Below the pieces are notes generated by a model. That model made no database searches. It had not been told where the DNA came from and saw nothing but the letters and a program-made list of their open reading frames with translations. Position numbers and translations under genes: made by a program. A DNA stretch of 35,247 nucleotides from an uncultured Lachnospiraceae bacterium (GTDB taxonomy: Bacteria; Bacillota; Clostridia; Lachnospirales; Lachnospiraceae): contig CAKSBI010000024.1 of NCBI GenBank assembly GCA_934437985.1, positions 1 to 35,247 on the forward strand, written 5' to 3'. This document shows, piece by piece, positions 8,455 to 18,487 of the stretch; position 1 is the first letter of the stretch, and each line of letters begins with the position of its first letter.

Positions 8455-9483
8455 GTGGAACTGGATGATAGAAAGCTTAAGATATTGCAGTCTATAATCC
8501 GTAATTATCTTGAGACAGGCGAACCTGTAGGATCAAGAACAATTTCAAAGTATACAGACCTTAATCTTAGCTCTGCTACTATTAGAAATGAGATGTCTGA
8601 CCTTGAGGATATGGGATATATTGTCCAGCCACATACTTCTGCAGGAAGAATACCTTCTGACAAAGGATACAGATTGTATGTGGATACAATGCTTGAATCC
8701 AAGGACAGGGAAGTAGAGGATATGAAGCTTATGCTGGTTGAGAAGACTGATAAGCTGGAGACAGTGCTTAAGCAGGTTGCAAAGCTTCTGGCAGATAACA
8801 CCAATTACACAACAATGGTTTCCAAACCAAGGTATACACATAAGAAGATTAAGTTTACTCAGCTTACACTTGTGTCGGATATGCAGTTGCTGCTTGTTGT
8901 AGTTGTAGATGGCAACATAGTTAAGAATAGATTTATTAATTGTACAGAGCCTATAGATAAGGATTCGATATTACAGCTTAATTTGCTGCTTAATGCAGCG
9001 CTTAACGGATTGGATCTTACAGAGATCAATCTGGTTCTGATCCAGCAGATGAAGGAACAGGCCGGTCAGTATGCAGAGCTTGTCGGTAACATAGTTAATC
9101 TGATTGCTGAAGTAGTTGGAGATGAGGATGAATATGGCGTATATACGTCAGGGGCAACTAACCTTCTTAAGTACCCGGAGTTAAATGACAAGGAACGGGC
9201 AACGAAGCTTCTTTCTACACTGGAAGAAAAAGAGGCAATCAGTGACTGGATGAATAAGGGGGCTGATGAACAGGAACATGGAATTCAGGTATATATTGGT
9301 GAGGAATCACCGGTGGAAGCAATGAAGGATTGTGCAGTTGTTACTGCTACTTATCAGATAGAGGAAGGTGTTTACGGACGTATAGGAATCGTAGGACCAA
9401 AGAGGATGGACTATGAACGTGTAGTTGGTACATTGGAGAACACCATGAGACAGCTTGATGATATATTTAAGAAAAAAGAGTAA
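8455..9483 (+). CDS. hrcA: Heat-inducible transcription repressor HrcA
   Basis: A 342-residue repressor of class I heat-shock genes. The N-terminal winged helix (about 1-75) contains GEPVGSRTISKYTDLNLSSA and RNEMSDLEDMGYI, followed by QPHTSAGRIPSDKGYR, the family hallmark. A GAF-like and dimerisation region follows, ending in the conserved YGRIGIVGPKRMDY segment. The GTG at 8455 is preferred because it gives the family's usual MELDDRKLKIL start and leaves AAGGAAG about eight bases upstream. An in-frame GTG at 8428 lies inside the CIRCE operator and is unlikely. The protein controls its own operon through that operator. Confidence 0.95.
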   Translation: MELDDRKLKILQSIIRNYLETGEPVGSRTISKYTDLNLSSATIRNEMSDLEDMGYIVQPHTSAGRIPSDKGYRLYVDTMLESKDREVEDMKLMLVEKTDKLETVLKQVAKLLADNTNYTTMVSKPRYTHKKIKFTQLTLVSDMQLLLVVVVDGNIVKNRFINCTEPIDKDSILQLNLLLNAALNGLDLTEINLVLIQQMKEQAGQYAELVGNIVNLIAEVVGDEDEYGVYTSGATNLLKYPELNDKERATKLLSTLEEKEAISDWMNKGADEQEHGIQVYIGEESPVEAMKDCAVVTATYQIEEGVYGRIGIVGPKRMDYERVVGTLENTMRQLDDIFKKKE

Positions 9484-9501
9484 TGACAGGAGGAATAAGA
9501 A

Positions 9502-10146
9502 TTGGCAGATATAGAAAAGATGAATCCGGATGGTAATGAAGAGATTAAGATGGCTGATGAAGAGATTGAAGCCACAGAAAAAGTAAATCCTGATGACACC
9601 GAAGCAGTTGATGAAGATGAGACTGCGGAGGATTCAGAAGGGGCAGAACAGTCAGATACAGAATCAAAGAAGAAGGTATTCAACCGTAAGAATAAAAAAG
9701 ACAAGAAGGATAAAAAGGACACTCAGATAGAGGAGCTTAATGACAGACTTGTAAGGCTTATGGCTGAATATGATAATTACAGAAAACGTACAGACAGGGA
9801 GAAGTCTTCGATGTATGAGATGGGTGTTAAGTCTATAGTTGAGAAGATGCTTCCTATAATAGATAACTTTGAAAGAGGCTTTGACTGTGTTAAGGAAGAA
9901 CAGAAAGAGGATCCGTTTGTACAGGGTATGGATAAGGTGTACAACCAGATGATGGCAGCTTTTGCTGAAGCTGGTGTCGTTGCAATAGATGCGGTTGGAA
10001 AGGAATTTGACCCTAACATACACAATGCTGTCATGCATATTGATGATGATTCATATGGAGAGAGTGAGATTGTTGAAGAGTTCCAAAAGGGATATATGTA
10101 CAAGGATTCACTTGTAAGATGCAGTATGGTTAAGGTTGCCAATTAA
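9502..10146 (+). CDS. grpE: Nucleotide exchange factor GrpE
   Basis: A 214-residue partner of DnaK that releases ADP and so resets the chaperone cycle in the cytoplasm. The first 60 or so residues are very acidic and low-complexity, followed by a Lys-rich patch. A long coiled-coil helix (about 73-135, with LMAEYDNYRKRTDREKS) comes next, then the C-terminal beta domain (GVVAIDAVGKEFDPNIHNAV). It starts with TTG at 9502, supported by a perfect AGGAGG eight bases upstream; no ATG fits better. It lies 18 bp after hrcA and 47 bp before dnaK. Confidence 0.95.
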   Translation: MADIEKMNPDGNEEIKMADEEIEATEKVNPDDTEAVDEDETAEDSEGAEQSDTESKKKVFNRKNKKDKKDKKDTQIEELNDRLVRLMAEYDNYRKRTDREKSSMYEMGVKSIVEKMLPIIDNFERGFDCVKEEQKEDPFVQGMDKVYNQMMAAFAEAGVVAIDAVGKEFDPNIHNAVMHIDDDSYGESEIVEEFQKGYMYKDSLVRCSMVKVAN

Positions 10147-10166
10147 TTTGGCATTCAATATATTAA

Positions 10167-12062
<1,896 letters not shown>

Positions 12063-12179
12063 GATTAAAGGTTGCTTATATAAGCAATACAAATATTGAC
12101 TTGAATATTGTAAAATGGGGATATTGCGTACTGTATTTAAAGGCGATGCGGTGCGCGGGTATCCCTTTTGGAGGTAATT

Positions 12180-13358
12180 ATGGCAGATAAGAGAGATTAT
12201 TATGAAGTTCTTGGAGTAGACAGAGGGGCAAGTGAAGCTGAGATAAAGAAAGCTTACAGGACGATTGCAAAGAAGAATCATCCTGATATGAATCCCGGTG
12301 ACAAAGAAGCAGAGGCAAGATTTAAGGAAGCGTCAGAAGCGTATGCTATTTTAAGTGATCCTGAAAAGCGTCGCCAGTATGACCAGTTTGGTCATGCAGC
12401 ATTTGAAAATGGCGGAGCTGGAGGCGGATTTCAGGGTGGTTTTGATTTTGGAGACATGGGAGACATATTTGGTGACTTATTCGGAGATTTCTTCGGTGGC
12501 GGAAGAAGCAGGGGAAGAGATGCCAATGCACCAAGAAGAGGGCAGAATGTTCATGCCTCAATACGGATTACTTTTGAAGAAGCTTGTTTTGGAACAGAGA
12601 AAGAACTTGATATAACTCTTAAGGATGAATGTGCAAGCTGCCATGGTACAGGTGCAAAGCCTGGAACCTCTCCTGTAACATGTAGTAAATGTAATGGTAA
12701 AGGCCAGGTTGTATATACCCAGAACTCTCTGTTTGGAACTGTACGTAATGTCCAGGCATGTCCTGACTGCCGTGGTACGGGTAAGATAATTAAGGATAAG
12801 TGCCCTGATTGCAGGGGAACCGGATATATCAGTAATAAGAAGAAGATATTGATAACTGTACCGGCAGGTATAGATAATGGTCAAAGTATAAGGAACAGGG
12901 AAAAGGGAGAGCCGGGTGTTAACGGCGGCGGCCGTGGAGACCTTCTTGTGGAGGTTATTGTTTCAAGGCATCCTATATTCCAGCGTCAGGGGAATGATAT
13001 ATTTTCTACTGTATCTATACCATTTACACGTGCAGCACTTGGTGGGGATCTGAAGATTCCTACAATTGATGGTGATGTAATGTATACAGTTAAGCCGGGC
13101 ACGCAGACTGATACCAGAGTCAGACTCAGGGGAAAAGGAGTTCCATATCTTAGCGGTAACAGGGACAGGGATGTACGTGATAAAGCAAACAGAGGAGACC
13201 ATTACGTTACATTAGTAGTAGATGTGCCTACCAGGCTTACTGATGAACAGAAGGAGCTTATTAAAAAACTTGATGACTCATTTACAGGCATTAAGCATGA
13301 AAGTGAAGAAGAGCATACTAAGTCCGGTGGCAAAAAGAAAAAAATATTTGGAAAATGA
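12180..13358 (+). CDS. dnaJ: Chaperone protein DnaJ (Hsp40)
   Basis: A 392-residue class I J-protein that delivers clients to DnaK and stimulates its ATPase. The J domain (about 1-70) has the HPD tripeptide in [12 protein letters not shown] Gly/Phe-rich linker (about 75-115) and a zinc domain follow, with four CxxCxGxG repeats ([24 protein letters not shown] twice). The C-terminal client-binding domain runs to about 370, then a Lys-rich tail. The ATG at 12180 has GGAGG seven to eleven bases upstream; an in-frame TTG at 12168 overlaps the SD region and is rejected. The 117-bp gap after dnaK holds a short palindrome (12072-12087) and three copies of ATATTG, but no clear promoter. Confidence 0.97.
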   Translation: MADKRDYYEVLGVDRGASEAEIKKAYRTIAKKNHPDMNPGDKEAEARFKEASEAYAILSDPEKRRQYDQFGHAAFENGGAGGGFQGGFDFGDMGDIFGDLFGDFFGGGRSRGRDANAPRRGQNVHASIRITFEEACFGTEKELDITLKDECASCHGTGAKPGTSPVTCSKCNGKGQVVYTQNSLFGTVRNVQACPDCRGTGKIIKDKCPDCRGTGYISNKKKILITVPAGIDNGQSIRNREKGEPGVNGGGRGDLLVEVIVSRHPIFQRQGNDIFSTVSIPFTRAALGGDLKIPTIDGDVMYTVKPGTQTDTRVRLRGKGVPYLSGNRDRDVRDKANRGDHYVTLVVDVPTRLTDEQKELIKKLDDSFTGIKHESEEEHTKSGGKKKKIFGK

Positions 13359-13481
13359 ATATGTAAAAGGACTTAAGTATTTGTTGTATTCTCCGATATA
13401 TAACATAGATACAACGGTACGCATGTGCTGAGTAAAATAAGTGATCTGACAATGGATTGTTAGTGTGGAGGAGGAATTGAT

Positions 13482-14105
13482 ATGGATATCAATGCAGTAG
13501 AGAGTACTTATACTCAGATTCAGACAGGTAATAAGTCGTATAAGAATGAAAAGGCTTCAAAGGATAAGGAGCCACAGACAGGAATGGCATCAGAGGCGGC
13601 TGTATATGAAAAGTCAGGCGAGACAGACAAGAAAGCAGAAGACAGCTCAAAGAAGATATATGATAAGAAGCCTGCTGACAGGGCAGCTATTGTTTCACAG
13701 ATGAAGCAGGAGATGGCTAAGAGACAGCAACAGCTGATTGATCTTGTCCGTGATATGGTGTCAAAGCAGGGAACATCATATGCTAATGCAACCGGGGATG
13801 ATGTCTGGAAGATTCTTGCAAGTGGAGATTTTGAGGTCAGCCCTGAGGTTCAGGCACAGGCAAAAGAGGATGTTTCGGAAGATGGCTACTGGGGTGTTAA
13901 CCAGACTTCAGAGCGTATATTTGATTTCGCCATGGCACTTGCAGGAGATGACGAGGAAGCAATGAAGAAGATGCAGTCGGCATTTGAAAAAGGCTTTAAG
14001 GAAGCAACTGGTGCATGGGGCAGAAAGCTGCCTGATATTTCTTCCAAGACATATGATGCAGTACAGAAGAAGTTTGAAGATTATTTTAATTCTAAAAAGC
14101 AGTGA
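13482..14105 (+). CDS. Conserved hypothetical protein (function unknown)
   Basis: A 207-residue soluble protein with no signal peptide or membrane segment. Residues 1-65 are Lys/Glu/Ser-rich and probably disordered. A helical segment (about 66-95, MKQEMAKRQQQLIDLVRDMV) follows, then a well-ordered C-terminal part with DGYWGVNQTSERIFDFAMAL (about 137-156) and LPDISSKTYDAVQKKFEDY (about 185-203). I recall this C-terminal pattern from uncharacterised proteins of Clostridia and other bacteria, but I cannot name the family with confidence. It has a strong GGAGGAGG SD, lies 123 bp after dnaJ and ends in its own terminator. No function is assigned. Confidence 0.85.
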   Translation: MDINAVESTYTQIQTGNKSYKNEKASKDKEPQTGMASEAAVYEKSGETDKKAEDSSKKIYDKKPADRAAIVSQMKQEMAKRQQQLIDLVRDMVSKQGTSYANATGDDVWKILASGDFEVSPEVQAQAKEDVSEDGYWGVNQTSERIFDFAMALAGDDEEAMKKMQSAFEKGFKEATGAWGRKLPDISSKTYDAVQKKFEDYFNSKKQ

Positions 14106-14140
14106 GATATATAAGGATATACATAAAGACAGACAGAAGA

Positions 14141-14175
14141 AGCGGGGCATAAAACAATGCCCCGCTTTAATTTTG
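14141..14175 (+). terminator. Rho-independent terminator after the hypothetical gene
   Basis: A perfect 10-bp GC-rich stem, AGCGGGGCAT (14141-14150) with ATGCCCCGCT (14157-14166), a 6-base loop and a T-rich tail TTAATTTTG. It lies between convergent genes and probably serves the plus strand best. Confidence 0.92.
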
Positions 14176-14187
14176 TAATAATTACAT

Positions 14188-14913
14188 TTATAACTTATAG
14201 ACACTTTCATGTGTGCGGATGTAAGTATCTTTTTTTTCTATGATGTGAACCTCTGGCTCGGGCAGGACAATATCTGATGTAACTGATCGCCGGGGCATTA
14301 TACAGATTACAATAATTCCTATTAACACAATGCATAATATTATTATTAAAATAATAAATGTTATGTGTAAGGAACTACTATCCTCTGTTACTTCGGCATA
14401 AGTATAGCTGCCGTCTGATACTTCTGAGAGATAAGCGAACAGCCGGTCAGGCATATCATCTGCGTTAAGACCATTAAGTCTGCTTTCGATGTTGTCACAC
14501 ATATCATGTGGAATATAATCGCGCGCCTTTGTGTATCCCTGAAGTTCGCATTCATAAGAACCGTTGTTATTATATATAAGAAATAATATGGTTCCGTCTG
14601 CTGAAATATTATCACGGTAAGCGTTGTAAACATATTCCAGTTCATCAGTTGGTGAGTTTCGTTCTAACTCATTAGCTGTGATGATGATATATTGGAAGCC
14701 TGTCCGGTCACGCTGCTGATTTGCCTTGTCAAGAATTGCTACTTCTTCATAATCAGAGAATAAACCGGCCCTGTCATCTATTACAGGAACATTATTGGAG
14801 ATAGAATTGATAATATTGTCTGCGGCATTAACAAGCTGTACCGGTAACAACGGAAAAAATGAGAAAATAAAAATCGTGAGTATATATCGGGTTGTTCTTG
14901 CAATGTATTTCAT
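14188..14913 (-). CDS. TPM-domain membrane protein
   Basis: A 241-residue protein with an N-terminal signal or anchor (about 1-30, ending AAD). A TPM domain (about 40-165) begins VPVIDDRAGLFSDYE and includes FQYIIITANEL and DGTILFLIYNNNGSYECEL. A second hydrophobic segment (about 184-208) and a short cytoplasmic tail follow. TPM domains occur in plant thylakoid TLP18.3 and in many bacterial membrane proteins of unclear function; some have been proposed to be phosphatases. SD AAGGAGAG precedes the ATG. It lies 15 bp downstream of the zinc-ribbon gene on the same strand, so the two are surely cotranscribed and may act together at the membrane. The biological role is unknown. Confidence 0.82.
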   Translation of the reverse strand: MKYIARTTRYILTIFIFSFFPLLPVQLVNAADNIINSISNNVPVIDDRAGLFSDYEEVAILDKANQQRDRTGFQYIIITANELERNSPTDELEYVYNAYRDNISADGTILFLIYNNNGSYECELQGYTKARDYIPHDMCDNIESRLNGLNADDMPDRLFAYLSEVSDGSYTYAEVTEDSSSLHITFIILIIILCIVLIGIIVICIMPRRSVTSDIVLPEPEVHIIEKKDTYIRTHESVYKL

Positions 14914-14928
14914 AGTGATGTTCTCTCC

Positions 14929-15876
14929 TTACACTAACAATAGAATGAAAATAATACTTAATACTACTGCCGGAATCAGAATTGACAGGGTGGCCTTTAG
15001 CTTGCTGATAACCGGGGTTCCGTATACCGAACCGGTCTGTGCATTAATGTATATTTCGTGTTTTTTGCTGTCGCCATCGGCAAAGTGCCATACCGGTACA
15101 TATATTCTGCCGAGTGGTTTGGAGGAAAGTCCGGTTTCTAGTGCTTCTGTATATGAAGTTGAATATTCCTTTGTCATATCATTTAATGCAGAAGTAAGAC
15201 TGTCCAGAATCTTTGCATTTACAGAATCAGGAACCGGGTTGGCAGCTCCTGAAGGTGGGAGGATGATATTATCAGGCAGGTCATCGTTTTTAACTGTATC
15301 GATATTGGCAAAGCTGTAATCATTTATCGCGTTCATGATGTGGCTTGCATCGGGATTAAATATGGCAAGCCTGCCATAGCTTAGCCTGATATCCCTGTCG
15401 ATGCTGTAATAATCGTTAACTGTGGTGCGTTCTTTTTTTGTGAGTGACTCCCCGAACCGGGCAGCTGTGGCATTTATCCGTCCTGTTCCTGTGACATTAT
15501 ACAGAGAAGCGGGAATATATAATAGTTCCAGCCCTGATTTTTTAAAATTCCGGATAATTTTCCTAGGTGTAAACAAATTATAACGTGACCATTTTTTGTA
15601 AATTCTTAATGCTTTCCCGGCATTGACAGTGTTACGGATGACCATGCTTTCATCATCGGATACTGCAGTGTCATTATCCGGAGTATAATTATTGGCTTCT
15701 GATATATTGTTTTTTGCTTTTTCGTGCTTGTATACAGAATTCTTACGGCTTCCAAGCTGCGGAAGGTCAATATCTGTAACCGGAATTGAAATCTGACAGC
15801 TGCTGCATTCAAAAGACCCATCTGCATCATTAAACAGCATGTCATGGTTACAGTTTGTACATTTAACAGATAACAT
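14929..15876 (-). CDS. Zinc-ribbon membrane protein (TFIIB-type ribbon, C-terminal anchor)
   Basis: A 315-residue protein. The N-terminal zinc ribbon has Cys6/Cys9 and Cys24/Cys27 (CTNC, CSSC). The middle (about 90-255) contains GLELLYIPASLYNVTGTGRI and GRIYVPVWHFADGD. A segment KHEIYINAQTGSVYGTPVISKLK leads into one C-terminal hydrophobic helix (about 293-314). The YVPVW...INAQTG-V-G...K layout is shared with clostridial proteins annotated as TFIIB-type zinc-ribbon proteins, whose function is unknown; a role in transcription is not implied. GGAGG lies about 10 bases upstream of the ATG and a good promoter lies further up. It is the first gene of a two-gene operon with the TPM protein. Confidence 0.8.
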   Translation of the reverse strand: MLSVKCTNCNHDMLFNDADGSFECSSCQISIPVTDIDLPQLGSRKNSVYKHEKAKNNISEANNYTPDNDTAVSDDESMVIRNTVNAGKALRIYKKWSRYNLFTPRKIIRNFKKSGLELLYIPASLYNVTGTGRINATAARFGESLTKKERTTVNDYYSIDRDIRLSYGRLAIFNPDASHIMNAINDYSFANIDTVKNDDLPDNIILPPSGAANPVPDSVNAKILDSLTSALNDMTKEYSTSYTEALETGLSSKPLGRIYVPVWHFADGDSKKHEIYINAQTGSVYGTPVISKLKATLSILIPAVVLSIIFILLLV

Positions 15877-15912
15877 ATAACATCCTCCTGCTATTTACTT
15901 TATGTAAAAAAT

Positions 15913-15941
15913 AATATACAATCTTTTGGAGCGTAATGCAA
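15913..15941 (-). promoter_or_regulatory. Sigma-A promoter of the zinc-ribbon/TPM operon
   Basis: On the minus strand: -35 TTGCAT (15941-15936), a 17-base spacer and -10 TATATT (15918-15913). The predicted start near 15906 gives a leader of about 30 nt. Confidence 0.7.
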
Positions 15942-16043
15942 GTGATGTGGGTATAGATATTTACATCGAAATGTTGTAGAATGCATTTAAGGTAATGCCT
16001 GATTAGATTTGATACATAAAATGAACAGATAGGAGTTTTGAGA

Positions 16044-16904
16044 ATGTGGCTGGCAGATGGATGGAAAGATTATGAGGTGATAGATACATCTTCGGGTGAG
16101 AAGCTTGAGAGATGGGGCGATTATATTCTGGTAAGACCTGACCCGCAGGTTATATGGAATACGAAGAAGGGTGATTACAGGTGGCATAATCCTAATGGAC
16201 ATTATCATAGAAGTAACAAAGGTGGTGGTTCGTGGGAATTTATTGATCTTCCTGAGCAGTGGAGTGTTAATTACAGGAATCTCACATTCCAGTTGAAGCC
16301 GTTCAGCTTTAAGCATACTGGGCTGTTCCCGGAGCAGGCTGTAAACTGGGATTATATGTGTGACAGGATAAAAGGAGCAGGACGCTCTGTTAAAGTGCTT
16401 AATCTGTTTGCCTATACAGGCGGTGCCACTGTGGCATGTGCAGGAGCCGGGGCTTCTGTAACGCATGTCGATGCTTCAAAGGGCATGGTTACATGGGCTA
16501 AGGAAAATGCCGCTTCATCAGGACTTAAGGATGCGCCGGTAAGATATCTTGTTGATGATTGTGTAAAGTTTGTGCAGAGGGAGATCAGAAGAGGTAATCA
16601 CTATGATGGAATTGTTATGGATCCGCCGTCATATGGAAGAGGACCGGGTGGTGAAGTCTGGAAGATTGAAGAAAAAATACATGAGCTCGTTAGTCTGTGC
16701 GCAGAACTTTTATCAGATGCCCCGCTTTTCTTTATAATCAATTCGTACACAACAGGATTACAGCCGGCGGTTATGGCGTACCTTATAAATATAGAAGTAA
16801 CCCGTCGTTTTGGCGGCAGGGTGAGTGCTGACGAGATTGGGCTTCCTGTTTCGGGTAATGGGCTTGTGCTTCCGTGTGGTGCTACGGCAAGATGGGAAAA
16901 GTAA
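16044..16904 (+). CDS. Class I SAM-dependent methyltransferase, RlmI/COG1092-like
   Basis: A 286-residue protein. The N-terminal part (about 1-90) is beta-rich (WGDYILVRPDPQVIW). A Rossmann methyltransferase domain follows, with motif I VLNLFAYTGGATVACAGAGA and its acidic VDAS (about 118-145), YLVDDCVKFV, and the motif IV tetrapeptide in MDPPSYGRG (about 193). This matches the RlmI-type group that makes 5-methylcytosine in 23S rRNA, but the protein is about 110 residues shorter than RlmI and lacks a recognisable PUA domain, so the target is uncertain. The ATG at 16044 has AGGAG eight bases upstream; an in-frame TTG at 16038 is too close to the SD. It lies just before the ribosomal cluster but has separate signals. 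Confidence 0.85.
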   Translation: MWLADGWKDYEVIDTSSGEKLERWGDYILVRPDPQVIWNTKKGDYRWHNPNGHYHRSNKGGGSWEFIDLPEQWSVNYRNLTFQLKPFSFKHTGLFPEQAVNWDYMCDRIKGAGRSVKVLNLFAYTGGATVACAGAGASVTHVDASKGMVTWAKENAASSGLKDAPVRYLVDDCVKFVQREIRRGNHYDGIVMDPPSYGRGPGGEVWKIEEKIHELVSLCAELLSDAPLFFIINSYTTGLQPAVMAYLINIEVTRRFGGRVSADEIGLPVSGNGLVLPCGATARWEK

Positions 16905-16973
16905 TGATAATTGAACAAGATATATGGATAACAATTGAAAATGTAAAGAAAATATTAAAATTTAATAAAAAGG

Positions 16974-17002
16974 TTGCATAACACAAAGCGATAGTGTATA
17001 GT
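16974..17002 (+). promoter_or_regulatory. Main promoter of the S10 operon
   Basis: A -35 TTGCAT (16974-16979), a 17-base spacer and -10 TATAGT (16997-17002). Transcription would start near 17009 and give a leader of about 290 nt before rpsJ. An AT-rich stretch upstream (about 16935-16972) could act as an UP element. Confidence 0.75.
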
Positions 17003-17009
17003 AGAGTTT

Positions 17010-17299
17010 GCTGTGTGACATTGATAGCTTTGAAGCGGAGGTTGCTGCCGGATATCACAGGATTCCGACAGGTTTTTCGTGGAGCGAATGTCAGGAAATG
17101 GACAGAAATATTTAACTGTCCCTAAAGAATGGCGACAAGTCACTGTACTAATTTTAGATTCTGCCGGGGAGCAGATAAACGTGTGAGGGGAATGTGAGCC
17201 TGATTGTTTTTTGAGGGATGACACGACACACACGGATAAGTTGTACAGTCACCGCTTGTCGTACTGTATCTAAAGTGCGAAAAGGAGGCGGCTTTTTTT
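17010..17299 (+). promoter_or_regulatory. Structured 5' leader of rpsJ (candidate autoregulatory RNA)
   Basis: The 395-bp space between the methyltransferase and rpsJ holds the promoter and this leader; no credible ORF is present. Hairpins: TGACATT (17016-17022) with AATGTCA (17087-17093); GGACAG (17100-17105) with CTGTCC (17116-17121). A long-range two-part stem joins CGACAAG (17133-17139) to CTTGTCG (17255-17261) and ACTGTAC (17142-17148) to GTACAGT (17243-17249). It encloses TCTGC/GCAGA (17160-17164 with 17171-17175) and CGTGTG/CACACG (17180-17185 with 17229-17234). Pairings that exclude the long stem also exist near the SD. Ribosomal protein L4 controls the S10 leader in enterobacteria; whether a protein binds here is unknown. 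I do not recognise a named RNA family. Confidence 0.6.
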
Positions 17300-17623
17300 A
17301 TGGCAAGTCAGAAGGTAATGAGAATCACATTGAAAGCATACGATCATCAGTTAATCGATTATTCAGCTGAGAAGATCGTAGAAACTGTTAAGAAGAGTGG
17401 GGCAAAGGTGAGTGGACCTGTACCTCTTCCTACTAAAAAGGAAGTTGTTACAATCCTCAGGGCTGTTCACAAGTACAAGGACTCCAGAGAGCAGTTTGAG
17501 CAGAGAACTCATAAGAGACTCATCGATGTTATCAGACCAACACAGAAGACTGTTGACGCTCTTGCTAAGCTTGAGATGCCAGCTGGTGTTAAGATTGACA
17601 TTAAGATGAAAGAAAGCAAGTAA
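17300..17623 (+). CDS. rpsJ: 30S ribosomal protein S10
   Basis: A 107-residue S10, slightly longer than the usual 102-103. It shows [40 protein letters not shown] and a C-terminal [11 protein letters not shown]. It helps form the 30S head and doubles as NusE in antitermination. It is the first gene of the S10 operon. The SD GGAGG (17284-17288) is separated from the ATG by a run of seven T, an unusual spacer of 11 bases. A 206-bp folded spacer separates it from rplC. Confidence 0.99.
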   Translation: MASQKVMRITLKAYDHQLIDYSAEKIVETVKKSGAKVSGPVPLPTKKEVVTILRAVHKYKDSREQFEQRTHKRLIDVIRPTQKTVDALAKLEMPAGVKIDIKMKESK

Positions 17624-17829
17624 GAAATGGTCTTACTGCACAGGTAACGATAACCTAATCCGGATGCTTTCTATATTAAGATGGAATCCGGATATAAGTT
17701 ATATAAGTTCAGAGCGGAATAGATAAGTCAATCTAGTATGATTGCATGCTTAGTGAATAGAATCGCATTGGCTAAGTGCTTGATTGTTCACTATGTGATC
17801 CGCTGTAGATTATCAGGAGGTGCGAAAGC
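17624..17829 (+). promoter_or_regulatory. Folded 206-bp spacer between rpsJ and rplC
   Basis: This spacer is far longer than the other gaps in the operon (mostly 0-45 bp) and holds no ORF. ATCCGGAT at 17658-17665 and again at 17686-17693 pair as an 8-bp stem. AGCGGA (17713-17718) pairs with TCCGCT (17799-17804) and encloses CAATC/GATTG (17729-17733 with 17782-17786) and CTTAG/CTAAG (17749-17753 with 17772-17776), the last extended by GCA/TGC. No T tract follows, so it is not a plain terminator. It may be a regulatory or RNA-processing element; no protein partner can be named. Confidence 0.5.
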
Positions 17830-18462
17830 ATGACGAAAGGAATTTTAGCTACGAAGATCGGTATGACACAGATCTTCAACGAAGATGGTATACTTACTCC
17901 TGTTACAGTATTGCAGGCAGGTCCTTGCTATGTGACACAGATTAAGACCATCGAGAATGACGGCTATGAAGCAGTTCAGGTTGGTTTCAAAGAGACCAGG
18001 GAAAAGCTCATTAACAAGCCGACAAAAGGACATCTTGCTAAGGCAGGTGTTGGCAATCTGAGATTCATCAAGGAATTCAAGTTTGAGAATTCAGGTGAAT
18101 ACGAGATTGGACAGGAAATCAAAGCTGATATCTTTGCTGTAGGTGACAAGATCGATGTTACCGGTAAGTCAAAGGGTAAGGGCTTCCAGGGTGCCATTAA
18201 GAGACATGGACAGTCACGAGGACCTATGGCGCATGGTTCTAAGTATCACAGACATGCAGGTTCTAACGGTGCTTGTTCAGATCCTAGTAAGGTATTCAAA
18301 GGAAAGAAGATGCCTGGACAGATGGGTGCTGTAAAGGTTACAGTTCAGAATTTGGAAATCGTAAGAATTGATACAGAAGACAACATTATACTTGTTAAGG
18401 GTGCTATTCCGGGACCTAAGAAGTCAACAGTAGTGTTGAAAGAATCTGTAAAGGCTATCTAA
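17830..18462 (+). CDS. rplC: 50S ribosomal protein L3
   Basis: A 210-residue L3, which starts 50S assembly and reaches toward the peptidyl-transferase centre. It begins [19 protein letters not shown] and contains [27 protein letters not shown] and GKKMPGQMG, the conserved core and extension. AGGAGG lies about eight bases before the ATG. It follows the folded spacer, so its translation or transcription could be controlled separately from rpsJ. Confidence 0.99.
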   Translation: MTKGILATKIGMTQIFNEDGILTPVTVLQAGPCYVTQIKTIENDGYEAVQVGFKETREKLINKPTKGHLAKAGVGNLRFIKEFKFENSGEYEIGQEIKADIFAVGDKIDVTGKSKGKGFQGAIKRHGQSRGPMAHGSKYHRHAGSNGACSDPSKVFKGKKMPGQMGAVKVTVQNLEIVRIDTEDNIILVKGAIPGPKKSTVVLKESVKAI

Positions 18463-18487
18463 ACTTTCAGGAAGGAGGAAAACACAG

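Noticed and set aside
12072..12087. Perfect palindrome TTGCTTATATAAGCAA after dnaK, considered as terminator or operator
   Set aside because: No T run follows and it does not match a known operator; the stem is short and AT-rich.
13383..13415. Inverted repeat GTTGTAT/ATACAAC after dnaJ as a terminator
   Set aside because: 19-base loop, AT-rich 7-bp stem and no T tract; insufficient for a call.
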